Shown: positions 10,187 to 22,102 of the stretch, piece by piece
How the letters are laid out: each line of letters opens with the position of its first letter
How positions within the stretch are numbered: position 1 is the stretch's first letter
Source of the DNA: Verrucosispora sp. NA02020
GTDB lineage: Bacteria > Actinomycetota > Actinomycetes > Mycobacteriales > Micromonosporaceae
Direction of reading: 5' to 3'
DNA: 64,000 nucleotides
Assembly (NCBI RefSeq): GCF_013364215.1
Contig: NZ_CP054923.1
Coordinates: 6,262,001 to 6,326,000 of the forward strand
Notes under the pieces: model-generated
Databases searched by the model: none
What the model was told of the DNA's origin: nothing
Seen by the model: only the letters and a program-made list of their open reading frames with translations
Program-made: the position numbers and the translations under genes

Positions 10187-11305
10187 TCAGCGGTCGAGGA
10201 CCAGGCCGACGCGCTGGAACTCCTTGAGGTCGCGGTAGCCGCACTTAGCCATGGCCCGGCGCAGGCCACCGAAGAGGTTCAGTTGGCCGTCGGGCTCGTC
10301 GGCGGGGCCGAACAGCAGGCGCTCCATCGAGCCCAGCGGCTCACCGGCGACCTCGAACGCACCTCGGGGCAGCGACGGGTGGCTGGCCGCCGAGTGCCAC
10401 CAGGCACCGCCGGCCGGCGCCTCGGCGCAGAGCGACAGCGGCTCGCCGAGCATCACCGCGTCCGCCCCGCACCCGAGCGCCTTGGCGATGTCGCCGGAGG
10501 TACGGATGTCGCCGTCGGCGATCAGGTGCACGTACCGGCCACCCGTCTCGTCCAGGTAGTCCCGGCGGGCCGCGGCGGCGTCGGCGATCGCGGTGGCCAT
10601 CGGCACCCGGATGCCGAGCACCGACTCGGTGGTGGACCACTCGTCCCCGCCGATGCCGACGATCACACCCGCCGCACCGGTCCGCATCAGGTGCAGCGCG
10701 GTCTTGTAGTCGGTGCAACCGCCGACGATGACCGGCAGGTCGAGGTCGGCGATGAACTCCTTGAGGTTGAGCGGTTCGTCGGTGGTCGAGACGTGCTCGG
10801 CCGAGACGATCGTGCCCTGGATGACCAGGAGGTCGACGCCCGCGTCGAGGATGACCGGAGCCAACGCCAGGGTGTGCTGCGGGGACACCCGGACGGCCAC
10901 CGTGCTGCCGCCCTCCCGCAGCTCGCGGACCCGCTCGGTGATCAGGTCGGGGCGGATCGGCTCGGCGTACACCTCCTGGAGGCGCTTGGTGGCGCGGGCG
11001 TCCTCGCCCAGGTCGGACAGCTCCTCCAGCACCTTGGCCGGGTTCTCGTACCGCGTCCACAGCCCCTCGACGTTGAGCACGCCGAGACCGCCCAGTTCGC
11101 CGAGCCGGACCGCCGAGGCCGGGCTCATCGTCGCGTCCGAGGGGTGCCCGACACAGGGGATGCCGAACTGGTACGCGTCGAGCTGCCAGCCGGTGGAGAC
11201 GTCGTCGACGTCCCGGGTGCGGCGGCTCGGCACGATCGCGATGTCGTCCAGGTGGTAGCCGCGCTGCGCGGTCTTGCCCAGCCCGATCTCGACCACGTCA
11301 CGCAT
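10187..11305 (-). CDS. guaB3: GuaB3-family IMP dehydrogenase-like protein
   Basis: This 372-residue TIM-barrel protein starts VVEIGLGKTAQRGYHLDD and matches the GuaB3 group found beside guaB in actinobacteria. It has no CBS pair. Where IMP dehydrogenase has its catalytic Cys loop, this protein reads VGIGGDEWSTTESVLGI without Cys, so classical IMP dehydrogenase chemistry is unlikely. A cyanobacterial GuaB3 has been reported as a GMP reductase; applying that here is inference. It is the downstream partner of guaB, 35 bp away, probably in one transcript. Confidence 0.88.
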   Translation of the reverse strand: MRDVVEIGLGKTAQRGYHLDDIAIVPSRRTRDVDDVSTGWQLDAYQFGIPCVGHPSDATMSPASAVRLGELGGLGVLNVEGLWTRYENPAKVLEELSDLGEDARATKRLQEVYAEPIRPDLITERVRELREGGSTVAVRVSPQHTLALAPVILDAGVDLLVIQGTIVSAEHVSTTDEPLNLKEFIADLDLPVIVGGCTDYKTALHLMRTGAAGVIVGIGGDEWSTTESVLGIRVPMATAIADAAAARRDYLDETGGRYVHLIADGDIRTSGDIAKALGCGADAVMLGEPLSLCAEAPAGGAWWHSAASHPSLPRGAFEVAGEPLGSMERLLFGPADEPDGQLNLFGGLRRAMAKCGYRDLKEFQRVGLVLDR

Positions 11306-11340
11306 GGGGACTCCAGATGTCTCGGGGGTGGAGGGGGTGA

Positions 11341-13535
<2,195 letters not shown>

Positions 13536-13583
13536 CCCCCGCCCGCCGCCTGCCGCCGGGCCGCAGCCGCCGTCCGATGGCCG

Positions 13584-13637
13584 GTAAGGAGGGGGCCCTT
13601 CCTATACACCAGGCGTTAGCAGGGGGCCCCTGCTAAC
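13584..13637 (-). repeat. 54-bp palindromic element, intergenic copy
   Basis: An imperfect palindrome whose ends read gtaaggaggggg and its near complement. Read on the minus strand it aligns base for base, without gaps, with the copies at 21582 and 55262 (shared core taacgcct.gtgtatag). It lies between the convergent DUF5319 and LuxR genes, where it could form a terminator-like hairpin. Confidence 0.85.
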
Positions 13638-13646
13638 CAGTCGGTG

Positions 13647-14447
13647 TCAGGCGACCAGGCCAGCCCGGAAACCGGCGGCCACCGCGTGCGCCCGGTCCCG
13701 GGCGCCCAGCTTGCGGAACAGCCGCCGGGCGTGGGTCTTCACGGTGTCCTCGGAGACGAACAGCTCGCGGCCGATCTCGGCGTTGCTCTTGCCCTCGGCC
13801 ATGCCGAGCAGCACCTGGAGTTCCCGTTCGGTGAGGCCCACGGTGGACCGGTCGGCCCGCGCCGGAACGGCCTTGCCGGACTCGGGAGCGGCGTCCGGCT
13901 CGGCCGGGTCGTCACCGCGCTGCACCGGCACCATCGCCGGGCCGCCGGCCGCGTCACCGCCCGGCCAGGCCGACGCGGCCTCGCCGGTGGTGGGCCGGGC
14001 ACCGGGGGCCGGGCGGCCGGAGCCACCGACGGCGGCGGTGTCCCGTGCCGGGTCGGCGATCCGGGGCCGGTTGGCCCGGCCGGAGGCGGCCAGCAGCAGC
14101 AGCGCCTTGGCGACCGCGCTGGTGAGATCGTGGTCCACGCCCTGGATCAGGCCGCGCGCACCGGCGCTGATGGTCGCCGCCGCCGCCTCGGACTCCTCCG
14201 CGCCGAGCAGCAACACGCTGGCCTGCGGCGCGCGGGCCAGGACCCGCCGGACGAAACCGGCACTGTCGGGCCGGGTGATGGCGGTGTCGGCGAGCACCAC
14301 GTCGGCGGGGCGCTCGGCGAGCCGGAGCATCACCTCCGGATCGGAGACCGCCGTCCGGACCGCACCCGACAGCCCCAGCCGCGCTGCCGCTGAGGTCAGG
14401 TGCTGCGCCGCGAGCGGCGTCCGAACGCACACGAGAACCGTACGCAC
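13647..14447 (-). CDS. LuxR/NarL-type transcriptional regulator
   Basis: This 266-residue protein has a receiver-like N-terminus (the likely phospho-acceptor Asp in DVVLADTAITRPD), a Pro/Ala/Gly linker of about 60 residues, and a C-terminal LuxR helix-turn-helix (LTERELQVLLGMAEGKSNAE, then VSEDTVKTHARRLF). The acidic pair usual near the start of receivers is not evident (N-terminus VRTVLVCVRTPLAA), so phosphorylation is doubtful. No sensor kinase is adjacent. The GTG start has GGAGAGGAG upstream. It is divergent from the whiB3-like gene, so cross-control is possible. Confidence 0.85.
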   Translation of the reverse strand: MRTVLVCVRTPLAAQHLTSAAARLGLSGAVRTAVSDPEVMLRLAERPADVVLADTAITRPDSAGFVRRVLARAPQASVLLLGAEESEAAAATISAGARGLIQGVDHDLTSAVAKALLLLAASGRANRPRIADPARDTAAVGGSGRPAPGARPTTGEAASAWPGGDAAGGPAMVPVQRGDDPAEPDAAPESGKAVPARADRSTVGLTERELQVLLGMAEGKSNAEIGRELFVSEDTVKTHARRLFRKLGARDRAHAVAAGFRAGLVA

Positions 14448-14536
14448 TGTGATCTCCTCTCCGCACACGAGCAGACCATGACGGGGTGGGGTCGGGAGGA
14501 GGTTCCCGGCAACTCTTCCAACTTTTCCGACAGATA

Positions 14537-14582
14537 GGGCATATGCCCCAATTCGGCAAACGTTTTCGATCACACACGTGTG
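14537..14582. promoter_or_regulatory. Divergent control region with two short palindromes
   Basis: The 254-bp region between the LuxR regulator and the WhiB-family gene is AT-richer than its surroundings. It contains a perfect 12-bp palindrome gggcatatgccc (14537-14548) and a 10-bp palindrome cacacgtgtg (14573-14582), spaced about 30 bp centre to centre. They are candidate operators for whiB3/whiD control; the binding protein is unknown. Confidence 0.35.
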
Positions 14583-14701
14583 AGCCGAGAAGGGGCTGGG
14601 TAACGAGGGGCTCAGGCCGGGAACGGTGCGCCTGCGCGGCCCGCCGCCCGGACAGCCGGCCACGAAGTATCTCGCGGTGCCGCGCGAGAGGAGGGGTGCA
14701 G

Positions 14702-15085
14702 ATGTCGAACGTACGTAGACTGCCCGGACCGATCATCGACCTGTGGGACTGGCAGCGCCTCGGCTCCTGTCGTGGCCGCGACAGCGCACAGTTCTTCCAC
14801 CCCGACGGCGAGCGCGGATCCTCCCGGCTCCGGCGGGAGTCCTCCGCCAAGAACGTCTGCCGCGCCTGCCCGGTACGCGCCGAGTGCGCCGCGCACGCGT
14901 TGGCGGTGCGGGAGCCGTACGGCGTGTGGGGTGGATTCAGCGAGTCGGAGCGCCTGCGCCTGCTCGCGGTCGGCTGGGAGGACCTCGCCGACCGTCGGCA
15001 GACCCGGGTCGACGTCAACCGGTTGGAAGCCCGTCTGGGCAGCTCCCACCGGGCGGCCCTCCCGCCCCAACGCAACGTCGCCTGA
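14702..15085 (+). CDS. whiD: WhiB-family iron-sulfur regulator, WhiB3/WhiD type
   Basis: A 127-residue [4Fe-4S] protein. The four cluster cysteines are C23 (GSCRGRD), C53, C56 and C62 (CRACPVRAEC), followed by the WhiB hallmark GVWGG at 74-78 and a basic C-terminus. The start LPGPIIDLWDWQ and its place upstream of groEL identify the WhiB3 (mycobacteria) or WhiD (Streptomyces, sporulation) branch, which acts with the principal sigma factor. The ATG follows GAGAGGAGG; an upstream in-frame ATG at 14486 is not family-like. Symbol assigned from motif and synteny, not from alignment. Confidence 0.88.
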   Translation: MSNVRRLPGPIIDLWDWQRLGSCRGRDSAQFFHPDGERGSSRLRRESSAKNVCRACPVRAECAAHALAVREPYGVWGGFSESERLRLLAVGWEDLADRRQTRVDVNRLEARLGSSHRAALPPQRNVA

Positions 15086-15095
15086 CCCAACGCCC

Positions 15096-15134
15096 CCGAC
15101 GCCGCGCTCCCGCCCCCCGGAAGCGCGGCGTCGG
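15096..15134. terminator. Bidirectional terminator, whiD / molybdoenzyme
   Basis: A perfect 13-bp stem (ccgacgccgcgct and its complement) with a 13-nt loop lies between two convergent genes, ending eight bases before the stop of the minus-strand gene. Confidence 0.8.
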
Positions 15135-15142
15135 TCTGTGCG

Positions 15143-16756
15143 TCACTCGACCGTCAGGGTGACCGAGTGCCAACCCGTCGCGCCGTCCGGCGCCACGTCC
15201 TGCCGCTGCCCGGTCTGCGTCTCGCCGGTGCTGTCCGTCGCCCGCACCTGGAGCGTGTGCTCGCCGGGCGTCGCCTCCCACCGCCAGGACCACTGCACCC
15301 AGGTGTCCACCGAGGCCGTCGGCGCCAGCTCCGCCTCCTGCCAGGGTCCGCCGTCGACGCGGACCTCGACCCGGCGTACGCCCCGGTGCTGCGCCCACGC
15401 GACCCCGGCCACGGTAACCGGGCCGGCGGCGGGACGGTTACGCGGGCGGGGCGTGTCGATCCGCGACTGCGTCTTCACCGGCCCCTCGGCCGACCAGCCC
15501 CGGGGCACCCAGTACGCGTCGAAGTCGGCGAAGCTGGTCAGCTCCAGCTCGGTGATCCACTTGCACGCCGACACGTACCCGTAGAGGCCGGGCACCACCA
15601 TCCGGGCCGGGAATCCGTGCGCCACCGGCAGCGGCTCGCCGTTCATACCGACGGCGAGCAACGCGTCCCGCCCGTCCCGCAGCACCGCCGTCGGGGTGCC
15701 GCAGGTCCAGCCGTCCACCGAGCGCCCGACCACCTGGTCCGCGCCGTCGAGCGGCTGCACCTCGTCGAGCAGCTCCCGGATCGGTACGCCGAGCCACCGC
15801 GCGTTGCCGATCAGATCGCCGCCGACCTCGTTGGAGACGCAGGCCAGCGTGACGTACCGCTCCACCATCGGCCGGGCCAACAGGTCCGCGAAGCTCAGCG
15901 TCACCGGATTGCGCACCCGGCCGTGGATGCGCAGCCGCCACGTCTCCGGATCCACCTGCGGCACCACGAGCGCGGTGTCGATGCGATAGAAGCGCCGGTT
16001 CTCGGTGACGTACCGCGCCAGGCCCGGCACCTCCAGGTCGACACCGGCGGGCAGCGGCGGCGCGGCGGAGACCGGGGCGGGCAGGCTGATCGCCGCCCGC
16101 GCGTCGGAGACACCCCGTTGACCGGCCCACCACCGTCCGGCCGCCCCGCCGACGACGGCCACCCCGAGCACCCCGCCGACACCGGTGAGGAAGCGCCGCC
16201 GCGACTCCGGATCGGTCCGCCGCTGCGGACCCGTCCCGTCCGGCTCGGGTGGGTGCTGCGGCCCTGCCCCGTCCGGCGCGGGCGCGCGCTCGCCCGTCGG
16301 CGGGGACCAGGGCCACGGATCGAGTTCCAGCGGACCGGCGACGAACGCCCAGAGCGTCACGCCGCCGACCAGCGCGCCGACCAGCGACGGCACCGCGTCC
16401 AGGCCGTCCGCGCCGGCCCGGGTCAGCGCCGCCCCGGCACCGAGAGCGGCGAACGCCGCGATGCCGGCCAGGCCGACCACCAGGCGGCGTACGGCCAGCA
16501 CGCCCAACAGGGCGGCGAAACCGGCCAGCAGCACCGCCGTCCCGACCAACAGGGCGATCTTGTCGTACGTGCCGAAGACCGCGATGCCGAACCGCTTCAC
16601 CGGCTCGGGGGCGGCGTCCACGACCAGCCCACCGACCGCCACCAGTGGGGCGGAACGGGGGCCGGTCAGCACCGCCACGACCTCGGCGGCACCGATGGCC
16701 GCCGTTGCGGCGGCGATACCGGCGAGGGCGGCGTACCGGGGTGTCGTACTGCTCAC
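15143..16756 (-). CDS. Membrane-anchored sulfite-oxidase-type molybdoenzyme
   Basis: A 537-residue protein with two parts. Residues 1 to about 145 hold four hydrophobic helices; a further TM or signal-like helix after an RRRFLTGVGG stretch (about 190-212) leads to an extracytoplasmic region. That region has the sulfite oxidase molybdopterin domain (about 240-430), with the molybdenum-ligand Cys in VTLACVSNEVGGDLIGN and FPARMVVPGLYGYVSACKW, and a C-terminal Ig-like dimerisation domain. The natural substrate (sulfite or another oxyanion or sulfoxide) cannot be told from sequence. Confidence 0.85.
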   Translation of the reverse strand: MSSTTPRYAALAGIAAATAAIGAAEVVAVLTGPRSAPLVAVGGLVVDAAPEPVKRFGIAVFGTYDKIALLVGTAVLLAGFAALLGVLAVRRLVVGLAGIAAFAALGAGAALTRAGADGLDAVPSLVGALVGGVTLWAFVAGPLELDPWPWSPPTGERAPAPDGAGPQHPPEPDGTGPQRRTDPESRRRFLTGVGGVLGVAVVGGAAGRWWAGQRGVSDARAAISLPAPVSAAPPLPAGVDLEVPGLARYVTENRRFYRIDTALVVPQVDPETWRLRIHGRVRNPVTLSFADLLARPMVERYVTLACVSNEVGGDLIGNARWLGVPIRELLDEVQPLDGADQVVGRSVDGWTCGTPTAVLRDGRDALLAVGMNGEPLPVAHGFPARMVVPGLYGYVSACKWITELELTSFADFDAYWVPRGWSAEGPVKTQSRIDTPRPRNRPAAGPVTVAGVAWAQHRGVRRVEVRVDGGPWQEAELAPTASVDTWVQWSWRWEATPGEHTLQVRATDSTGETQTGQRQDVAPDGATGWHSVTLTVE

Positions 16757-16825
16757 CGGTCCAGTGTTTCCGACCGCACGCCCGACCGGTAGTCACCTCG
16801 ACCCGGTGTGACCGGGCCGGAACAC

Positions 16826-16862
16826 ACGTGGGGCGCACCGTCGTCGACGGTGCGCCCCACGT
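16826..16862. terminator. Terminator after groEL
   Basis: A perfect 18-nt inverted repeat (arm acgtggggcgcaccgtcg) ends 16 bp beyond the groEL stop, in the gap between groEL and the start of the molybdoenzyme gene. Confidence 0.85.
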
Positions 16863-16878
16863 CCACGTACTCCTCGGG

Positions 16879-18901
<2,023 letters not shown>

Positions 18902-19042
18902 GGGCATACCCTCCTGGGGTACTTGGTTTCGTTACCGATCGGCATGCCGACCGGCGTCAATTGCCACATGCCACCGGGCGGGACCGTCGTCGCGGGTGCC
19001 GGTCCGCCTGGCGTTCAACCCCCGGGCACCAGGGCCCGGACG

Positions 19043-19069
19043 TTGGCACCCTCAGGGTGAGAGTGCTAA
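19043..19069 (-). promoter_or_regulatory. CIRCE operator 1 (HrcA site)
   Basis: Read on the minus strand this is TTAGCACTC, nine bases, GGGTGCCAA: the CIRCE inverted repeat with two mismatches in the right arm. It lies about 140 bp upstream of groES. HrcA represses groE through CIRCE in many bacteria. Confidence 0.85.
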
Positions 19070-19087
19070 TCGCAGGTTATTCCTCGG

Positions 19088-19114
19088 CTAGCACTCCGTC
19101 AAGGAGAGTGCCAA
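19088..19114 (-). promoter_or_regulatory. CIRCE operator 2 (HrcA site)
   Basis: The plus strand reads ctagcactc, nine bases, gagtgccaa, a CIRCE-like repeat with one mismatch per arm. Its centre is 45 bp upstream of the first CIRCE centre. A tandem pair suggests tight or graded HrcA repression of groES-groEL. The rest of 18902-19265 shows no gene; the promoter of the divergent XRE gene must also lie here. Confidence 0.8.
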
Positions 19115-19265
19115 CCCGCCACCCCGTGTCGCCACTCTTTCCGCACTCTTGCGCCACTCTTTCTCCACCGTTCGCCACGGTTGACCGCGACACGCCGACA
19201 CTCGCTTCCGCCCCGAACGACCAATCCTTACTCTCCGGCGCGACTACGTGACGGAGGGCGGACAG

Positions 19266-20066
19266 ATGGCGGACATGCCAACCCTGGGTTTCCTGCGCGA
19301 CCAACTGCGCCGGGCTCGCAAGATGCGCGGGCTCAGCCAGGAAGAACTGGGCAAGATGGTCAACTACTCCCCGTCGGCGGTGAGCGCGATGGAGACCGGG
19401 CAGAACCAGCTCAGCGCCGACTACCTGGCCCGGCTCGACAAGGTGTTGGAGACCGGCGGACTCTTCGTCGGGATACTGGAGCTGATCCGGCTGCACGCCG
19501 AGCCGGACTGGTTCCGACCGTGGGGCGAGATCGAGCGCCAGGCCGTCGCGCTGCGCTGGTACGACCCGGCGGTGGTGCCGGGCCTGCTCCAGACCGAGGC
19601 GTACGCGCGGGCGATGTTGCGGGCCGGGCCGCCGCTGACCGACGAGCAGATCGAGAAGCGGGTGCTGGCCCGGATGGCACGGCAGGAGATCCTCGCCCGC
19701 GAGGAGCCGCCACAGCTCGTCGCGGTGCTCGATCAGCAGACGCTGCGTCGCCAGGTGGGCGAGCGCACGACCATGCGCGAGCAACTGGAGCACCTGCGCG
19801 CCCTCGCCGACCATTCGCACGTCCAGGTACGGATCGTGCCGGCCGAGACCCCGTGGTACGGCGGACTTGCCGGGCCGTTCGTCCTGGCCCGGCTCGCCGA
19901 CGGCACCGAGGTGGCCCACCTGGACAACCAACTCCGGGGGCACACCGTGGACAGCCCGAACGAGCTTGCCAGCCTCGGACGGCGTTGGGAGACTGTGGCC
20001 GGTGAGGCGCTGCCGCGCCGGCAGTCCGCCCGCCTGATCGAGGAAGTGGCGAACTCATGGACCTGA
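19266..20066 (+). CDS. XRE-family regulator with DUF5753 domain
   Basis: A 266-residue protein with an N-terminal Cro/CI helix-turn-helix (LRRARKMRGLSQEELGKMVN, then SPSAVSAMETG) and a C-terminal DUF5753 region that starts with the typical YDPAVVPGLLQTEAYARAM. Such proteins are abundant in actinomycetes and almost always pair with a small DUF397 protein, as here. GGAGGG lies eight bases before the ATG. Target genes unknown. Confidence 0.9.
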   Translation: MADMPTLGFLRDQLRRARKMRGLSQEELGKMVNYSPSAVSAMETGQNQLSADYLARLDKVLETGGLFVGILELIRLHAEPDWFRPWGEIERQAVALRWYDPAVVPGLLQTEAYARAMLRAGPPLTDEQIEKRVLARMARQEILAREEPPQLVAVLDQQTLRRQVGERTTMREQLEHLRALADHSHVQVRIVPAETPWYGGLAGPFVLARLADGTEVAHLDNQLRGHTVDSPNELASLGRRWETVAGEALPRRQSARLIEEVANSWT

Positions 20067-20248
20067 CCCGTGCCGCCTGGCGCAAGTCCTCCCGCAGCAA
20101 TCAAAATGGCGGCGCCTGCGTCGAGGTAGCCGACAACCTGCCCGGCGTCGTCGCCGTACGCGACAGCAAGGACCCGACCGGCCCGGCGCTCACCTTCACC
20201 CCGGCCGCCTGGCACGCCTTCGTCGACACCCACCACCCCACCCGCTGA
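20057..20248 (+). CDS. DUF397 small protein
   Basis: A 63-residue protein with the DUF397 pattern: W-R-K-S-S-R-S, GGACVEVA, VRDSKDPTGPALTF and a terminal W..FV. It overlaps the XRE gene by 10 bases, so the two are translationally coupled. Pairs of this kind (WhiJ-like) regulate development or antibiotic production in Streptomyces; a toxin-antitoxin-like relation has been suggested for some. Confidence 0.9.
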   Translation: MDLTRAAWRKSSRSNQNGGACVEVADNLPGVVAVRDSKDPTGPALTFTPAAWHAFVDTHHPTR

Positions 20249-20489
20249 CCGCCCCCACACCCACGCCCACACCCGGGCGCTGACGCTCGTTCTCGCCACC
20301 CACAGCACCCGCCGCCGTAACTGACGCTGGCGCTGCCACCCAGCACCCGCCGCCGTAGTCGACGCTTCACCACCCGCGACTCGCCCCGCCACCGCCGCCC
20401 CACCTCGTGGCCCCGTCGCTCGCCGCCGCCCCGTCGCTCGCCGCCGCCCCGCCGCCCCGTCGCCTCGCGGCCCGTCGCCCGTCGCCCGT

Positions 20490-20557
20490 CGATCATGGAG
20501 TTGTGGTCGACGAAACGCCCGATCCAGGGCATTGCCCGAGCCACCACTCCATGATCG
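20490..20557. repeat. Long inverted repeat, GATCATGGAGTTGTGG family, copy 2
   Basis: Arms 20490-20506 and 20541-20557 pair over 17 nt with one mismatch; the loop is 34 nt, the same length as in copy 1 at 10080. The arm begins cgatcatggagttgtgg as in copy 1, while the loop sequence is different. Confidence 0.85.
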
Positions 20558-20627
20558 GCAGGACGACGGTGCGGGCTGCCGCACGACCGACGGGTGGACG
20601 GGATGCCGCGAACGGCGTCAAGGTCAC

Positions 20628-20688
20628 GCTCGATCCAGGATCGAGTGGCATCCCGGCGACTGCGAGACCACTCGATCCTGGATCGAGC
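20628..20688. repeat. Nested inverted repeat
   Basis: Perfect 21-nt arms (20628-20648 and 20668-20688) flank a 19-nt loop. Each arm is itself a palindrome (ctcgatcc-a-ggatcgag), so either single-arm hairpins or one long stem can form. It is followed immediately by acgatcatgga, the start of the other hairpin family's arm. Confidence 0.8.
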
Positions 20689-20734
20689 ACGATCATGGAC
20701 CGGACAGCGTCGGCCAGCGCCGGGCGGTGGCGTC

Positions 20735-20803
20735 GGGGCGGGGGCGGTCGGATCGGGGGCGGGGGCGGTCGGGGCGGGGACGGGGGCGGGCGGGGCGGGG
20801 ACG
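20735..20803 (+). repeat. G-run tract with quadruplex potential
   Basis: About 69 bases with at least ten runs of four or five G separated by c, cggtc, cggatc or ac spacers. It ends 24 bp before the methyltransferase start and lies on its coding strand, so it would be in the 5' leader of any longer transcript. Confidence 0.6.
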
Positions 20804-20827
20804 AGTGGCGGCCCGGACAATGGGCGG

Positions 20828-22072
20828 GTGGATCTGGAGCAGTTCGCCGTGTTGCGTACCGACGAGGGGTCGGCGGCGCTCGACGCGGCGGGGCGGGTGG
20901 CCGGCGGCGACCCGCTGCACGCGGCGGCCACGCTCCGCGCGGCAGGGGTGCCGGCCGGACTGGCGGCGGCGGCACTGACCCAGGCGGAGTTGCGCCGCCG
21001 CGCCACCGGCAAGTTCGGGTCGGCGGCCGGCGCCATGTTCTTCACCCGGCCCGGTCTGGAGCAGGCCACCCGGCGGATCGTGGCGGACCGTCGGGCCCGA
21101 CGACTGCGGGCCGCCGGGGTGGGCACCCTGGCGGACCTGGGCTGCGGGTTGGGCGCCGACGCGCTGGCCGCCGCCCGTGCCGGCATCCGGGTGTACGCGG
21201 TGGAGGCCGACCCGCTCACCGCCGCGCTCGCCGAGGCGAACGCTCTCGCTGCCGGGGTGGCCGACCTCGTCACCGTCGAGTGTGGCGACGCGACCGCGTT
21301 CGACGTGACCCGGGTCGACGCGGTCTTCTGCGATCCGGCCCGCCGCCGGGCCGGTACCGGTCGCCGGGTCTTCGACCCGAACGCGTACTCGCCGCCGTGG
21401 GACTTCGTCGTCGGGCTGGCCGAACGGATGCCGCGCACGGTGGTGAAGGTGGCGCCGGGTCTCGACCACGCTCTGATCCCGGCCGGTGCCGAGGCCGAGT
21501 GGGTCGGCGTCGACGGCGACCTGGTGGAGGCGGCCCTCTGGTGCGGCCCGCTCGCCGCACACCCCCGCCGCGCGACCGTGTGTAAGGAAGGGCCCCCTAC
21601 TAACGCCTCGTGTATAGCAGGGGTCCCCTCCTTACATGCCGGCGATGGGGTGCGCGTGCATCAGCTCACCGGGCGGGGGACGGCGGAGGCGCCGGTCGGG
21701 CCGGTACGCAGGTTCGTCTACGACCCGGATTCGGCGGTGGTACGGGCACACCTGGTCGCCGAGCTCGCCGCCGACCTGGACGCCACGCTGGCCGACCCGA
21801 GCATCGCCTACCTCTATGCCGACCGGGCCACCCCCACCCCGTACGCCCGCTGCCTGGAGGTGACCGACGTGCTGGCGTTCTCGCTCAAGCGACTGCGGGC
21901 GCTGCTGCGGGAACGCCGGGTCGGCCGGGTGGAGATCCTCAAGCGGGGCTCCGCACTGGAACCGGAGCGGCTCCGGCGGGACCTGCGGTTGGCCGGTGAC
22001 CAGCCGGCCAGCCTGGTGCTGACCCGGGTCGCCGGAGCGCCGACGGTGCTGGTCTGCCAGCCGGTGACCTGA
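20828..22072 (+). CDS. SAM-dependent methyltransferase with THUMP-like C-terminal domain
   Basis: A 414-residue class I methyltransferase. Motif I is LADLGCGLGADALAAARAG (about residues 98-116), the acidic end of strand 2 is in VYAVEADPLT, and motif IV is DAVFCDPARR. The C-terminal about 140 residues (from VRRFVYDPDSAVVRAHL) fit the THUMP-like domain found in an actinobacterial family of unknown RNA substrate. A 54-bp palindromic repeat (21582-21635) is built into the frame at about residues 252-270, exactly at the inter-domain linker. The GTG start at 20828 is inferred from where similarity-like sequence begins (VDLEQFAVLRTDEG); a GACAAT hexamer lies seven bases upstream. Confidence 0.82.
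   Translation: MDLEQFAVLRTDEGSAALDAAGRVAGGDPLHAAATLRAAGVPAGLAAAALTQAELRRRATGKFGSAAGAMFFTRPGLEQATRRIVADRRARRLRAAGVGTLADLGCGLGADALAAARAGIRVYAVEADPLTAALAEANALAAGVADLVTVECGDATAFDVTRVDAVFCDPARRRAGTGRRVFDPNAYSPPWDFVVGLAERMPRTVVKVAPGLDHALIPAGAEAEWVGVDGDLVEAALWCGPLAAHPRRATVCKEGPPTNASCIAGVPSLHAGDGVRVHQLTGRGTAEAPVGPVRRFVYDPDSAVVRAHLVAELAADLDATLADPSIAYLYADRATPTPYARCLEVTDVLAFSLKRLRALLRERRVGRVEILKRGSALEPERLRRDLRLAGDQPASLVLTRVAGAPTVLVCQPVT
21582..21635 (+). repeat. 54-bp palindromic element inside the methyltransferase gene
   Basis: Exactly 54 bp from gtaaggaaggg to cccctccttac, with terminal inverted repeats of about 20 nt. It is translated within the methyltransferase as CKEGPPTNASCIAGVPSLH. Of its three forward frames only this one is open: the other two hit TAA at element bases 2-4 or TAG at 34-36. 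Confidence 0.9.
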
Positions 22073-22102
22073 CCCGCCGGGCGCAGGACTAGGTTGGCGG
22101 GC

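Larger units (their letters stand above)
20249..20827. repeat. Repeat-dense spacer without genes
   Basis: This 579-bp gap holds no convincing gene. In order it has an imperfect direct repeat of about 40 bp (20295-20376, unit containing cacccgccgccgta), a tandem cgtcgctcgccgccgcccc (about 20408-20445), two long hairpins (20490-20557 and 20628-20688) and a G-run tract (20735-20803). It looks like an insertion hotspot between the DUF397 gene and the methyltransferase. Confidence 0.7.

Noticed and set aside
20407..21585. Alternative long frames over the G-run tract as a Gly/Arg-rich protein
   Set aside because: Pure low-complexity translation of a repeat; the methyltransferase frame explains the rest.
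21582..21635. The three 54-bp repeats as CRISPR units or a phage att site
   Set aside because: Copies are tens of kb apart with no spacers, cas genes, integrase or tRNA nearby.
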